A stretch of 50,028 nt of DNA from positions 1 to 50,028 of the forward strand of contig SICM01000010.1 in the NCBI GenBank assembly GCA_009694805.1. The letters are read 5' to 3'. Of the stretch, positions 34,750-44,932 are shown piece after piece (the first letter of the stretch is position 1; each line of letters opens with the position of its first letter). The notes beneath the pieces were generated by a model that saw only the letters and a program-made list of their open reading frames with translations, had not been told where the DNA came from and did not search any database. The translations under genes and the position numbers were made by a program. This DNA comes from Candidatus Latescibacterota bacterium (lineage in GTDB: Bacteria > Latescibacterota > UBA2968 > SICM01).

Positions 34750-37536
34750 TTACCCCGTCCCGTGCATGCCCGCGGCCACGCCGTTGATGCTCGTGGCGAC
34801 GATGGAGAAGAGCCGGGCGGTCTGCTCCGGGTCGGCGTCCCGTTGAAAGGCCCTGGTGCGCCGGAGGAACTCCACCTGGATGTAGCTGAGGGGGTCCACA
34901 TAGGGATTGCGGAGGAGGATGGATTTCTGGAGGGCGGGCTCGTTGTCGAGGATCATGGCCTGGCCGGTCACTTCGAGGATCATCCGCTCCGTGAGCCGGT
35001 GCTCTGCCGCGATGCGCTCGAACATCCGGGCCCCGGCGGCCCGGTCGCTCACCAGGTCCGCATAGCGCTCGGCGATGTGCAGGTCCGCCTTGGCCACGGA
35101 CATCTGCGCGTTGTCGATGATCACCGTGAAGAAACTCCAGTCGCGGTACATCTCACGGAGCAGGGCCGTGTGGGCCTCCGGCCGCTCCTCGACGAACTCC
35201 TTCAGGGCCGTGCCCAGGCCGAACCCGCTGGGGACGAGGTGGCGGCTCTGCATCCAGGCGAACACCCAGGGGATGGCCCGGAGGTCGGCGAGTTCCTGAT
35301 GTTCCCCCCGGCGGGCGGGTCGGGACCCCATCGTCAGATGGCCGATCTCCCGGACGGGCGTGGCCTCGGCGAAGTAGCGCGCGAAGTCCGGGTCCTCCAC
35401 GAAGCTCCGGTAGGCGCGGTAGGAGAGGTCCGACGTGTGCTCCACGGCGGCGCTCCAGGCCTCCCGCTCCGGGCCGCCCTCGTCCGGCAGGCCGGTCCAG
35501 ATCACGGCGGACACGACCTGCTCCAGGTTTCGGAAGGCGATGGTGGGATTCATATACTTGTAAGAGATCGTCTCTCCCTGCTCGGTGATCTTGATCCGAC
35601 CTTCGAGTGTGCCCCGGGGCTGCGCCAGGATCGCCCGGTTGACCGGCCCCCCGCCCCGGGAGATCGTGCCACCCCGGCCGTGAAACAGCTTGAGATCCAG
35701 CCCGTGCCGGCGGGCGACGGCGTGGAGGGCCCGCTGCGCCTTGTAGATCTCCCAGTTGGAGGTGAGATAGCCGCCGTCCTTGTTGCTGTCTGAGTAGCCG
35801 ATCATGATCTCCTGCAGGTTGCGCCGGGCCTTCAGGTTGCTGCGGTAGACCTCCTCCCTGAACAGGCGGTCCATCACCTCCGGGGCGCGCCGGAGGTCCT
35901 GGATCGTCTCGAACAGCGGGACGATGTCGATGGCGCTCCGGATCGACCCGTCCTCCTCCATCCGGTAGAGGCCCGCCTCCCTGGCCAGGAGCAGGACCGT
36001 GAGCACGTCGCTGGGCTCCTGCGACATGCTGATGATGTAGCTTCCGAGGCCGTCGGCGCTGATGGTCTCCAGACAGAGCCGCATCGCCCGGAAGGTCTCC
36101 ACCACCTTCTGCGTCCGGGCCTCGTGCCTGAGTTCCGCCGGGATCAGGGGGCGGAGCTGGCCGATCTCCCGCCTGAGAAAAGCAATTCGATCCTCCTCCG
36201 GCCAGGCCGTGTAGTCCGGGGCGATCTTCAGACGCCTCAGGACGTCGGCCAGGGCGTGCGTATGCTCCTCCCGGTGCTGCCGGACGTCGATGCGCGACAG
36301 CCGGAACCGGAACACCTCCACGCGCCGGATGAGGCGCTTCAGGTCCCCTGCGGCGAGGCGCGCGCCCCGGTTGGCGGTCAGGCTGCGGGAGATCATCCGG
36401 AGGTCTGCGAGAAAGTCCCGGCTCGTGGCGTAGATGAGGTCTTCGCGGGCCTCAGCCCCTTCTTCCGGGCGGTTGTGGGCGAGGGTCGCCTTCAGCCGCT
36501 CCGCCACGCAGGAGAGCTTGAGCCGGTAGACCTCCCCCGGGTTCTTCCCGGCCAGGTGCGCGGCCAGATGGGGCATCCGCTCGATCTCCACCCTGGCCGA
36601 GGCAATCACCTCCTGGTTCACGGGGACCTGCCCGGTGGAGGGGCTCAGCCGATCGATCAGGCCCTGAACGTCCTGGAGGTAGCGCCGAAGGATGCGGTCC
36701 TTCTGCAACCGCAGGGTCTCCTCCAGGGTGCGGGAGGTGACCGCCGGGTTGCCGTCCTGGTCCCCCCCCACCCAGGAGCCGATGCGCAGGAAGGAGGGCA
36801 CTTCGAAGGAGGTCCCCGGGTAGTGTTCCGCGAGCAGGTCCTCGATCTCCGTGTAGATCTCCGGCAGGACGTCGAACAGGGTCTCCTCGAAGAAGAAGAG
36901 CTTGCTCTCCAGTTCGTCGATCACCGTCGGCTTTCGAGGCCTCACGGTGTCGGTCTGGTAGAGGATGGTGATCTCCTCGCGCAGGGTCCGGACGAGGGAC
37001 TCTCTCTGGCGGGGCGGCAGGTCCGTCCTCCCCAGGCCCTCGGTCAGGCGGGCGATGCGCCTCAGGTTGCGCAGGATGGTGTGCCGCTTGATCTCCGTGG
37101 GATGCGCCGTGAAGACGGGTTCGATGGACAACTTCCCCAGGAGGGCCTGGATCTGTTCCGCCGGGACGCCGCGCGCTCGAAGGCCGTGGAACGTCTCCCG
37201 GAGGGACCAGCGCTGGGCGTGCTCCGGCGGGAGGGCGTCGTAGTGCCGTTTGCGGCGGACGCGGTGGTTCTCCTCGGCGATGTTGACGAGCTGGAAATAG
37301 ATGGAGAAGGCCTTGACCACGTTCCGGGCGGTCTCCACGTCCAGCGTTCGGTTGACCTCCTCCACCCGCTGTTCCGGCCTCCCTTCGCTCCGGATGCGTT
37401 TGGACAGTTCCCGGATGGTCTCCACGGTGTTGAACAGCTCCTGTCCGCCCTGTTCGATGAGGACCTCGCCCAGGATCTGGCCCAGGAGGTTGACCTCGCG
37501 CCGCAGCGCGGCGCCCTTGTCCGAAGCGTCGTTCAT
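34750..37536 (-). CDS. ppc: Phosphoenolpyruvate carboxylase
   Basis: 928 residues, full length. Catalytic H145 is in [28 protein letters not shown] and [14 protein letters not shown] hold the PEP- and bicarbonate-binding residues; the C-terminus is the conserved [11 protein letters not shown]. It makes oxaloacetate from PEP and bicarbonate, replenishing the TCA cycle. The ATG (37534-37536) overlaps the thioesterase stop by 4 bp, so the two are coupled. The transcript may begin near 38000, with heptamer array F in its leader. Confidence 0.97.
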   Translation of the reverse strand: MNDASDKGAALRREVNLLGQILGEVLIEQGGQELFNTVETIRELSKRIRSEGRPEQRVEEVNRTLDVETARNVVKAFSIYFQLVNIAEENHRVRRKRHYDALPPEHAQRWSLRETFHGLRARGVPAEQIQALLGKLSIEPVFTAHPTEIKRHTILRNLRRIARLTEGLGRTDLPPRQRESLVRTLREEITILYQTDTVRPRKPTVIDELESKLFFFEETLFDVLPEIYTEIEDLLAEHYPGTSFEVPSFLRIGSWVGGDQDGNPAVTSRTLEETLRLQKDRILRRYLQDVQGLIDRLSPSTGQVPVNQEVIASARVEIERMPHLAAHLAGKNPGEVYRLKLSCVAERLKATLAHNRPEEGAEAREDLIYATSRDFLADLRMISRSLTANRGARLAAGDLKRLIRRVEVFRFRLSRIDVRQHREEHTHALADVLRRLKIAPDYTAWPEEDRIAFLRREIGQLRPLIPAELRHEARTQKVVETFRAMRLCLETISADGLGSYIISMSQEPSDVLTVLLLAREAGLYRMEEDGSIRSAIDIVPLFETIQDLRRAPEVMDRLFREEVYRSNLKARRNLQEIMIGYSDSNKDGGYLTSNWEIYKAQRALHAVARRHGLDLKLFHGRGGTISRGGGPVNRAILAQPRGTLEGRIKITEQGETISYKYMNPTIAFRNLEQVVSAVIWTGLPDEGGPEREAWSAAVEHTSDLSYRAYRSFVEDPDFARYFAEATPVREIGHLTMGSRPARRGEHQELADLRAIPWVFAWMQSRHLVPSGFGLGTALKEFVEERPEAHTALLREMYRDWSFFTVIIDNAQMSVAKADLHIAERYADLVSDRAAGARMFERIAAEHRLTERMILEVTGQAMILDNEPALQKSILLRNPYVDPLSYIQVEFLRRTRAFQRDADPEQTARLFSIVATSINGVAAGMHGTG

Positions 37537-37910
37537 GGTTCGCTTTCCAGAGGCACAGGGTTGCCTTCTTTCCCGATGGCCACGTAGACGATCTCCGCCT
37601 CCGTCACCTTCACGTAGCCGCTGCGGTCCGCCCGCTCGGCCTCCACCTCCACCTTCACGGTGACGGAGGTCCTGCCGGTCCGCTCGGTACGGCTGTAGAA
37701 GCTGACCACGTCCCCCACGAAGACCGGGGCGAGGAACTCCACCTCGTGCATGGCCACGGTCACGACCCGGTGGCGGGTGTTCTTCCGGGCCTCGATCGCC
37801 CCCGCGATGTCCAGGTGGCTCAGGATCACCCCGCCGAAGATGGTGCCGTGGGCGTTCGTGTCGCGGGGGAGGAGGACCACGCGGAGGGCCGGGTTGGAAC
37901 GGTCTAACAT
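37533..37910 (-). CDS. Acyl-CoA thioesterase (hotdog fold, YciA/BACH type)
   Basis: 125 residues. [27 protein letters not shown] is the typical YciA/acyl-CoA hydrolase opening, with Asn and Asp active-site residues, followed by [29 protein letters not shown]. It hydrolyses acyl-CoA to free acid and CoA. It lies upstream of ppc in an apparent two-gene operon, sharing 4 bp with it. The ATG is 10 bp from array F on the upstream side. Confidence 0.9.
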   Translation of the reverse strand: MLDRSNPALRVVLLPRDTNAHGTIFGGVILSHLDIAGAIEARKNTRHRVVTVAMHEVEFLAPVFVGDVVSFYSRTERTGRTSVTVKVEVEAERADRSGYVKVTEAEIVYVAIGKEGNPVPLESEP

Positions 37911-37920
37911 AACGGCCTGA

Positions 37921-37990
37921 AGGATGAAGGATGAAGGATGAAGGATGAAGGATAAAGGATAAAGGATAAAGGATAAAGGATAAAGGATAA
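37921..37990. repeat. Heptamer tandem array F, AGGATGA x4 then AGGATAA x6
   Basis: Ten exact 7-bp units over 70 bp. The single G/A difference divides it into two blocks, the mark of block expansion. On the minus strand it would lie in the 5' leader of the thioesterase-ppc operon. Confidence 0.97.
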
Positions 37991-38001
37991 AGACAACTTC
38001 T

Positions 38002-38031
38002 AAACTACATAAGACAGACAGGGGATGTCAA
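38002..38031 (-). promoter_or_regulatory. Possible sigma70-type promoter for the thioesterase-ppc operon
   Basis: On the minus strand TTGACA (38031 to 38026), 18-bp spacer, TAGTTT (38007 to 38002). The -10 is only fair. Transcription would start near 37995 and pass through array F before the thioesterase ATG. Confidence 0.4.
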
Positions 38032-38053
38032 GGGCTATCCGAGCAATTTCCGC

Positions 38054-38083
38054 TTGACAGGGGGAGAGGGATTTTCTTATATA
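38054..38083 (+). promoter_or_regulatory. Sigma70-type promoter for the DUF3604 gene
   Basis: TTGACA at 38054-38059, 18-bp spacer, TATATA at 38078-38083 (TTATAT at 17 bp is equally possible). The 12 bases TTCCGCTTGACA here also occur at the ABC-ATPase promoter (9808-9819). The gene starts about 35 bp beyond the expected start site. Confidence 0.6.
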
Positions 38084-38125
38084 TCTGAAACTTATGTAGA
38101 AATCAGGTTGTCTTCAGGGTGAGAG

Positions 38126-39697
38126 GTGAAAGACGTGGATTCCGGAAAGATCAACGACAGGTTTCGTCTGCATACGGAGGGGCCTCTGGACACCGGGGGG
38201 AAAGGGTCCGTGCGGTTCACCTATCGCCCCGGAGAGGTCCTGAAGGAAGGCTCCAGACTCTGGTTCCTGCTGGACATCCGCCAGGGCGCGGGCGTCCCGC
38301 AGTGCGAAGACCCCGTCGGGCCGAATTTCGTGTCCGTCTCCTCAGAGAAGGGGGCGGACGTGGTGTGCGCCTGCTACGACGCCAGGACGCTGGAATTGTA
38401 CCCGCAGATCCCTGAATTCCTGCATGTGTGCGAGATGACCTTATCCCGTGGGATGGCGAAGGATGACAGGTTGACGATTTCGCTCGGCCACGGGGAGGCC
38501 GGCTGGGCATTTCCCCGGCACCCCATGAAGGTCTACCACTTCTGGCTGCTGGAGGGGGGCGTGCGCACCTTCTCCCCGACGGGGTACAGGACCTACCGCT
38601 CTTTTGAGCCCCCGCTGGATGCGTCCCCCCGGTCGGAGGTTCTGTCGGTCTGCCTTGAGATCCGGGGGGAATATCCCGGCCTGTCTGCGGAGAACACCCG
38701 TCCGACGCCGGGGATCCTCTGGGGGGATCTGCACGGGATGGCCTTCAACCAGCGGCCTCTGGACGACTTCTATATGTACGCCAGGGAGGTGGCCCGGTTC
38801 GACTTCGCCGCGGCGATGCTCTTCAGCTACAACATCTGCGTCGGGGATGTCTGGGGCGAGGTGAAACGGACGGCCCGGCGGTTCACCCATCCCGGGGCGT
38901 TCGTCGCGGTCGCCGGGGTTGAGTTCGGAACGCCGCCCGACAGCAGCCACCGGAACGCGCACTTCTTTTACCCCGACGGGGCGCCGCCCATCTTTTTCGA
39001 AGATCGTCCGCCGGCCCATGAGCCGCGCCTGACCCGGCGCTTCTCCCCGGACACGGTCTTCTGCCGGGACCTGGCTCATTTTTACGACATCGTCGGCCAG
39101 CACAGGGGCATGGTCTCCGGCCATTTTCACACCCTGCGGTACGAGCGGGAGATCCTGGCGGAGATCTGGCAGAAGCAGAGCGGCTCGGCCACGGAGGAGA
39201 CGCGCATCTTCGGGTTGCTGAACGACGGGTTGCGGGCGGGGATCGTGTCCGGCAGCGACACCCACGATTCGATGCCCGGAAACCCGGCGCCCGAACACCA
39301 TTGCCCTCAGCCGGCGGGCTTCATGGCCGTTCTGGCCGACCGGGCCACGCCCGACGCGATTTACGAAGCCATCCTCCAACGGCGCGTGTACGGGACGACC
39401 GGGGGACGCATCGCCCTGGGGTTTGAGGCCGCTGGCCAGCCGATGGGGAGCGTCCTGCCGGGGGCAGCGCCGAGGCGGTTCCAGGTACGGGCCGAGGGTT
39501 CCGCCCCCCTGGCGAAGGTGGAGCTCATCCACCGGGGGAAGGTGGTGGACGGCGCAGACCCCTCCGGTTTTTCCTGGGAAGGCTCGCTAAATGGCCCCGT
39601 CCACCCGGGTAGCGGGGCCGACTGGCACCTCGTCCGCGTCACCCAGAAGGACGGCCACCGGGCCTGGAGCAGTCCCATCTGGTTTGAGTTCGACTGA
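38126..39697 (+). CDS. DUF3604 family protein (PHP-like metal-dependent)
   Basis: 523 residues. GDLHGM near 205, [24 protein letters not shown] and GTTGGRI follow the DUF3604 pattern, which carries PHP-like His/Asp metal ligands. An N-terminal beta domain (about 1-190) precedes it. No signal peptide is obvious. Members are common in marine and soil bacteria degrading complex organics, with unproven activity. GTG 38126 is the assumed start; GTG 38135 is also possible. A promoter lies 43-72 bp upstream. Confidence 0.8.
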   Translation: MKDVDSGKINDRFRLHTEGPLDTGGKGSVRFTYRPGEVLKEGSRLWFLLDIRQGAGVPQCEDPVGPNFVSVSSEKGADVVCACYDARTLELYPQIPEFLHVCEMTLSRGMAKDDRLTISLGHGEAGWAFPRHPMKVYHFWLLEGGVRTFSPTGYRTYRSFEPPLDASPRSEVLSVCLEIRGEYPGLSAENTRPTPGILWGDLHGMAFNQRPLDDFYMYAREVARFDFAAAMLFSYNICVGDVWGEVKRTARRFTHPGAFVAVAGVEFGTPPDSSHRNAHFFYPDGAPPIFFEDRPPAHEPRLTRRFSPDTVFCRDLAHFYDIVGQHRGMVSGHFHTLRYEREILAEIWQKQSGSATEETRIFGLLNDGLRAGIVSGSDTHDSMPGNPAPEHHCPQPAGFMAVLADRATPDAIYEAILQRRVYGTTGGRIALGFEAAGQPMGSVLPGAAPRRFQVRAEGSAPLAKVELIHRGKVVDGADPSGFSWEGSLNGPVHPGSGADWHLVRVTQKDGHRAWSSPIWFEFD

Positions 39698-39755
39698 TGA
39701 AAATGAGATTTGGGGGGCAAAGTATCCCGTGCGTATACAGAGGAGACTGCTAACC

Positions 39756-40511
<756 letters not shown>

Positions 40512-42500
40512 GTGTCCTCCCCGGCCCCCATCTCCTCTCCTGAACCCGCGCCCCGTCGCGGGATTACGGCCCGGTCGATCCTGCTCGGCGCGGTCTCCGC
40601 GGGGGCGACGTGCGCCATGGCGACCTACGTGGAATTCCGCACGCGGTCGGCGCACATGGCCATGTCCAACCTCCCCATGACGGCGCTCCTGCCGTTCGTG
40701 ATGTGGCTCCTGGTCAACACCCTTCTGAAGCGGTTCGCGCCCCGGTGGGCCCTCCATCGGACCGAACTCCTGGTGATCCTGGGCATGGTCTGGGTGGGCG
40801 GGTCCTTCGCGGGCTACACCTGGATCACGCAGTGGGTCGGGGGCATGGCCGCCCCGCGCTACTTCGTCTCGCCGGAGAACCGGTGGCGGGAGCTGATCTT
40901 CGACCTGCTGCCGTGGTGGATGTATCCGTTCGACGACCGGGGGGTGACGGAGTGGTTCTATGTGGGCCTGCCGGAGGGCGCGGGCGTGCCCTGGGGGGCG
41001 TGGCTGGTCCCGACCTTCTGGGCGCTCACGGCGGCGCTCAGCCTGCTTCTGATGGCCGTGGGCATCTCGGTCATCTTCCAGCGGCAGTGGGCCGAGCACG
41101 AGCGGCTGACTTTCCCCATGGCCGCCGTCCCTCTCGATCTGACGTCGGACTTCGACGGCAGGGGGGGGTGGTCGTGGTTCGTGAAGGACCGGCTGTTCTG
41201 GTTCGGGACGGCCCTGGTGATGTTCCCCCACCTCTGGAACATCGTCGGCTACTTCATCCTGGGGTTCCCCCACATCGGCCTCTTCGACCCCTATTACGGC
41301 ATCTCGGGGCCGAGGGGCGCCTCCGTCTCCCGGCTGTTCCCGGACCTCTCCTACCGCATCCTGCCGACGGTCATCGGGTTCACCTTCCTGTGCGACCTCC
41401 ACATCCTGTTCAGTCTCTGGTTCTGTTACCTGATCGGTCTGATCCTCCTCTACGCCATGGGCCGGACGGGGTTCACGGTGGGCCTGACCGGACAGGCGGC
41501 CACCCCCGCGCAGATCGGCAACCTGTCGGCGCACGGGGCCATGACTTTCCTGGTTTTCTGGTCCATCTGGATCGCCCGCCGGCACCTGCAGGAGGTCCTC
41601 CGGAAGGCGTGGAGGCCCGACCCTGAGGAGACGGAGACGACGCTGGTGACCTACCGGACGGCCCTGCTCCTGGTCCTGTTCGGCGCGGCCACGCTCGTGG
41701 GGTGGCTCTGCCGTGTGGGGTTCAGCCCCGGTCTGGCCGTGGCCTGGCTCGTCTTCTTCTGGATCGGTCTGTTCGCCACGATGAAGTACCTCGCCGCCTC
41801 CGGGTTCGGTTACTTATTTCCGGGCTGGGGGACGGAGATCCCGGAGGTCTTCGCCGGCACGGCCGCGATGTCGGAGACCACGGTGGTGGGGTTCCGTCTG
41901 GTCAACTGGCGCATCCTGGGGGGGTGGCGCATCCCGCCCACCATCCCGCACGTCCTGAAGATGACGGACCCCGCGCAGGTGGGCCGGAGGCGGCTGTTCG
42001 CCATCATCCTGATCGCCTTTTTTGCGGGGTTGCTCTCCGCCGTGATCTACACGCTGTATCTCTGTTATTCGGAAGGGGGGGCTTCGTTCCAGACGTGGGC
42101 GCTGGAGGGGGGGGCGGTCTCCACCTACGACGCAGCGGCGACGGCGATCAACGAATCGCTCCGGACCCTGCCGGACCCCGGCAAGATGGCCGTCTGGGTC
42201 CTGGGGGGGGGGCTGGCCGCGCTCCTGAGTTTTTTGCAGATCCGCTACGCGTGGTGGCCTCTCCATCCCATCGGGCTGATGTTGCAGTTCAACGGCTACC
42301 TGCAACTGTACGCGCTGACGATCTTCATCACGTGGCTGCTCAAGCTCCTCATCCTGCGTTTCGGCGGCATCGTCCTCTATCGCCGTTCCCGCCCCTTCTT
42401 CTATGGCATGATCATCGGCTACGCCCTGTCTGTGGGCATCTCCTGTCTGGTGGATGGGATCTGGTTTCCGGGGGCGGGACACTATGTGGATGGGTATTGA
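40512..42500 (+). CDS. Multi-pass membrane protein, DUF6785/DUF6784-like
   Basis: 662 residues with about a dozen hydrophobic segments, a WxTQWVGG loop after residue 100 and the segments RYFVSPENRW and GNLSAHGAMTF. It resembles the large OPT-like integral membrane family often seen in Planctomycetota and candidate phyla; function unknown, a transporter is likely. The start is GTG 40512, directly after the SOD stop with no gap, so the two are probably one transcript. Its 3' end runs into heptamer array G. Confidence 0.75.
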   Translation: MSSPAPISSPEPAPRRGITARSILLGAVSAGATCAMATYVEFRTRSAHMAMSNLPMTALLPFVMWLLVNTLLKRFAPRWALHRTELLVILGMVWVGGSFAGYTWITQWVGGMAAPRYFVSPENRWRELIFDLLPWWMYPFDDRGVTEWFYVGLPEGAGVPWGAWLVPTFWALTAALSLLLMAVGISVIFQRQWAEHERLTFPMAAVPLDLTSDFDGRGGWSWFVKDRLFWFGTALVMFPHLWNIVGYFILGFPHIGLFDPYYGISGPRGASVSRLFPDLSYRILPTVIGFTFLCDLHILFSLWFCYLIGLILLYAMGRTGFTVGLTGQAATPAQIGNLSAHGAMTFLVFWSIWIARRHLQEVLRKAWRPDPEETETTLVTYRTALLLVLFGAATLVGWLCRVGFSPGLAVAWLVFFWIGLFATMKYLAASGFGYLFPGWGTEIPEVFAGTAAMSETTVVGFRLVNWRILGGWRIPPTIPHVLKMTDPAQVGRRRLFAIILIAFFAGLLSAVIYTLYLCYSEGGASFQTWALEGGAVSTYDAAATAINESLRTLPDPGKMAVWVLGGGLAALLSFLQIRYAWWPLHPIGLMLQFNGYLQLYALTIFITWLLKLLILRFGGIVLYRRSRPFFYGMIIGYALSVGISCLVDGIWFPGAGHYVDGY

Positions 42501-42502
42501 GC

Positions 42503-42593
42503 AGTGCCAAGTGCCAAGTGCCAAGTGCCAAGTGCCAAGTGCCAAGTGCCAAGTGCTAAGTGCCAAGTGCTAAGTGCCAAGTGCTAAGTGCCA
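42503..42593. repeat. Heptamer tandem array G, 13 units of AGTGCCA/AGTGCTA
   Basis: Thirteen 7-bp units over 91 bp between convergent genes. Units 1-7 and every second unit afterwards are AGTGCCA; units 8, 10 and 12 are AGTGCTA, so a 14-bp block expanded. TGGCACT at 42631-42637 and CACTTGG at 42612-42618 are complementary to the array and allow hairpins. Confidence 0.97.
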
Positions 42594-42635
42594 AGATCGG
42601 ATTTTACGTGACACTTGGAACGTGGAAACGTGGCA

Positions 42636-42989
42636 CTATTCCCTCACATCCCCCTCGTCCGCGATGAACAGGTAGGGCTCTCCCCACTGGTTGGGGCTGT
42701 CGGGGGACCAGGGTTCCTCGCAGTCCACGGGTCGGAGGCGCACGCCGCCGTTCCCCTCGCTGTAGACCAGGAAGGAGATGCCGCAGCTCGAGTCCTCCAC
42801 CTTCTGGATGAACACGGGACAGGGGGCGTCCTCATCCGCGGACCAGCCCGTGATGAAGCACTCCTCCCCGGCATCCCTGCGGAGCGTGGTGAAGATGCGC
42901 CGGATGGGACGGGCCCGGTCCAGGTCCTTAAACACCTGCTGGAGGGCGATATCCCCGTTTCCGCTCGGCTCCACGTCGACGACGACCAT
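42636..42989 (-). CDS. Small acidic hypothetical protein
   Basis: 117 residues, not recognised. It is acidic and beta-rich in appearance (VFIQKVEDSSCGISFLVYSEG, WGEPYLFIADEGDV). The competing frame at 42644-42997 is Arg/Ser/Pro-rich and looks like a shadow. It starts 8 bp after the stop of the Rieske gene in the same direction, so it probably belongs to that operon. Confidence 0.55.
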   Translation of the reverse strand: MVVVDVEPSGNGDIALQQVFKDLDRARPIRRIFTTLRRDAGEECFITGWSADEDAPCPVFIQKVEDSSCGISFLVYSEGNGGVRLRPVDCEEPWSPDSPNQWGEPYLFIADEGDVRE

Positions 42990-42997
42990 GTCTGCAC

Positions 42998-43366
42998 CTA
43001 ATCCGTGTAAATGACGATCTCGTCCCCTTCCTGGCGGACGGGATAGGCCCTGACCCGGAGGCGGGGGTCGAAGAGGGCCTGCCCGGTCCGGATGTCGAAT
43101 TCATAGTTGTGCCAGGGGCACTTCAACACCTCGCTCTCGCGCTCGTGGGCCACGCAGTAGACGTCCGGGGCCACGACCAGCGGGCGGAGGCGGCCCAGGC
43201 AGAGGGGGCCGCCCTTGTGCGGGCAGGCGTTCCGGAGGGCATAGAGGGCCCCGTCCACGTTGAAGACGCCGATCTCCCGGCCCTTGACCTTCACGATCTT
43301 CCGCTGGCCGGGGGGCAGGTCCGCCACAGGGGCGACGACGTGGCGCGTCCCCGGTTTGCGTGGCAT
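42998..43366 (-). CDS. Rieske [2Fe-2S] domain protein
   Basis: 122 residues. Cluster ligands are C48-x-H50 (NACPHKGG) and C83-x-x-H86 (KCPWHNYEF), the soluble ferredoxin type used with oxygenases or as an electron carrier. A short insertion (residues 56-80) lies between the two motifs. ATG 43366 is preferred because the longer frame overlaps the amidohydrolase gene and is unlike the family. The preceding gene's stop is next to its start, suggesting an operon. Confidence 0.9.
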   Translation of the reverse strand: MPRKPGTRHVVAPVADLPPGQRKIVKVKGREIGVFNVDGALYALRNACPHKGGPLCLGRLRPLVVAPDVYCVAHERESEVLKCPWHNYEFDIRTGQALFDPRLRVRAYPVRQEGDEIVIYTD

Positions 43367-43367
43367 A

Positions 43368-44524
43368 TCAGAACCCGTAGAGCGCCTGGGCGTTTTCGAC
43401 CATGATGCGCTTCCGGAGGCCCTCGTCGACGCCGGAGAGGAAGGTGGCGGGTTCGTCCCAGTCCCAGTGCGGGTAGTCGCTGGCATAGACCAGGACCTCG
43501 TCCGCGTGCAACCAGGCCAGGAAGGTCTTCAGGTCCGCCGAGGTCGGGGGTTGCTCCATGGGCTGCGACCCGAAGCGGATGTGCTGGCGGATGTACTCGC
43601 TGGGCAGGCGCTTCACCCAGGGGGTGTAGTCCCGCACGGCCTTCCAGTCGGCGTCCATGTGCCACATGAGGCCGGGCACCCAGAAGGTGTCGTGCTCGAT
43701 GAACAGGAACTTGAGGTTCGGGAATTTCTCGAACACGCCCTCGCAGATCAGGCTGACGACGTGCGCCATGGCGACCTGGGGCCGGGCCATCCGCATCTCC
43801 AGGTAGTAGGAGGGGTATCCGGCGGCCGTGGGGGGGCTGCCAGGCCCGCGCCCTCTGCGCCGAAGTGGATGCAGACGGGCAGGCGATGGCGCTCGGCCGC
43901 GGCGTAGATGGGGTGGTAGGCGCGGTTTCCGTAGGGCATGCGGGCGCCGGCGGGCATCATCACCTGCACGCAGTCGGGGCGAGGCCCGAGGCGGTCGATC
44001 TCGGCGGCGGCCAGCGCAGGGTCGCCGGGCGAGACGTGGATGGAGGCCCGGAAGCGGGGGTCTGCGGCCACCCAGGTGGCCAGGGTCCAGTCGTTGAAGG
44101 CCCGGCAGTAGGCCGCGGCGTAGTCGGCGTCCGGATGGACGGCGGCGGCGTAGGGGCCGCCGGTCAGGACGGCGATGTCGATGCCGTAGGCGTCCAGATG
44201 CTTCTGCCGGGCCACGTCCACGACCGTGGAGGGGTTGACGTTCGTGTCGGTCCAGAGGTCCTGCCGTGCCCCGTTCCCGGGCATGTTGGTGTAGCCGACG
44301 CCGGGCATCATCGTGCCGAAGTCCTTGATGTACTCGACGTAGTGCCGGGGGAGGAACGGGAAGAGGTCCTCCGGCTTGCGGTTGGTGTGGTGGACGTCGC
44401 AGTCGATCAGGCGGAGCGCCTTCGCCGGAGGGGGCGTCTGGGGCGCGGGCTGCTGCTGGCGGGCGCGTCCCGATCTTCCATCAGCGGCGGGACGCGTGCG
44501 CCTTCGGGGGGCGGCTACGCTCAT
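43368..44524 (-). pseudogene. Amidohydrolase (ACMSD-like) with a frameshift
   Basis: Two reading frames together make one TIM-barrel amidohydrolase of about 385 residues. The first (from ATG 44524) has LIDCDVHH, the DxH metal pair, VQVMMPAG and CIHFGAEG; the second (to 43368) has FLFIEHDTFWVPGLMW and YASDYPHWDW, with a later metal ligand Asp. The frame breaks at the run of seven G (43830-43836 on plus). Removing or adding one base restores a continuous PTAAGYPSYYLEMRMARP segment. It may be a sequencing error or a real lesion. The MazG-like gene overlaps it by 4 bp. Confidence 0.8.
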
Positions 44525-44892
44525 GGAGGACCTCCTTCTGACGGCGTGTGATCGGCCCGGCCCCGGACGAGGTGGGCGGGGTAGCGGGCCGCGTTTCGTT
44601 CGGTCTTGGCGAGGATGGCCCCGGTCAGGTCGATGGACAGCCGGTTGCACAGGTAGAGGGCGTAGATGACGACGTCGGCGATCTCCTCCTGAATCTTCCC
44701 TTTATCCTCCGGCGTCACGACGCAGGACTGTTCGGGGGTGAGCCACTGGAACCGCTCCATCAGTTCCGCGGCCTCGATGGCGATGGACATGGCCAGGTTC
44801 TTCGGGGCGTGGAACTGCTCCCAGTCCCGCTCCCGCACGAAGGCGGCCATGCAGTCTTTCAGGGTGGAGAGGGTGGTGTCGGCGTCGTTCAC
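44521..44892 (-). CDS. MazG-like nucleotide pyrophosphohydrolase
   Basis: 123 residues from GTG 44892. The all-alpha NTP pyrophosphatase motifs are E40-x-x-E43 in IEAAELMERFQW and E69/E70-x-x-D73 in EEIADVVIYALY. These bind Mg2+ and hydrolyse (d)NTPs to the monophosphate plus pyrophosphate; the RS21-C6/dCTPase-like group is closest in style. GTG 44892 is chosen because the longer frame translates a hairpin (44903-44922). No Shine-Dalgarno is obvious. It overlaps the amidohydrolase start by 4 bp. Confidence 0.85.
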   Translation of the reverse strand: MNDADTTLSTLKDCMAAFVRERDWEQFHAPKNLAMSIAIEAAELMERFQWLTPEQSCVVTPEDKGKIQEEIADVVIYALYLCNRLSIDLTGAILAKTERNAARYPAHLVRGRADHTPSEGGPP

Positions 44893-44902
44893 AGATGTGT
44901 AG

Positions 44903-44922
44903 CACGGCGATTCATCGCCGTG
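44903..44922. repeat. Perfect hairpin between divergent genes
   Basis: CACGGCGA (44903-44910) pairs with TCGCCGTG (44915-44922) around TTCA. It lies between the divergent MazG-like and methyltransferase genes, so it could be an operator for either, or a dispersed repeat. Confidence 0.7.
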
Positions 44923-44932
44923 TCCATGAAAG

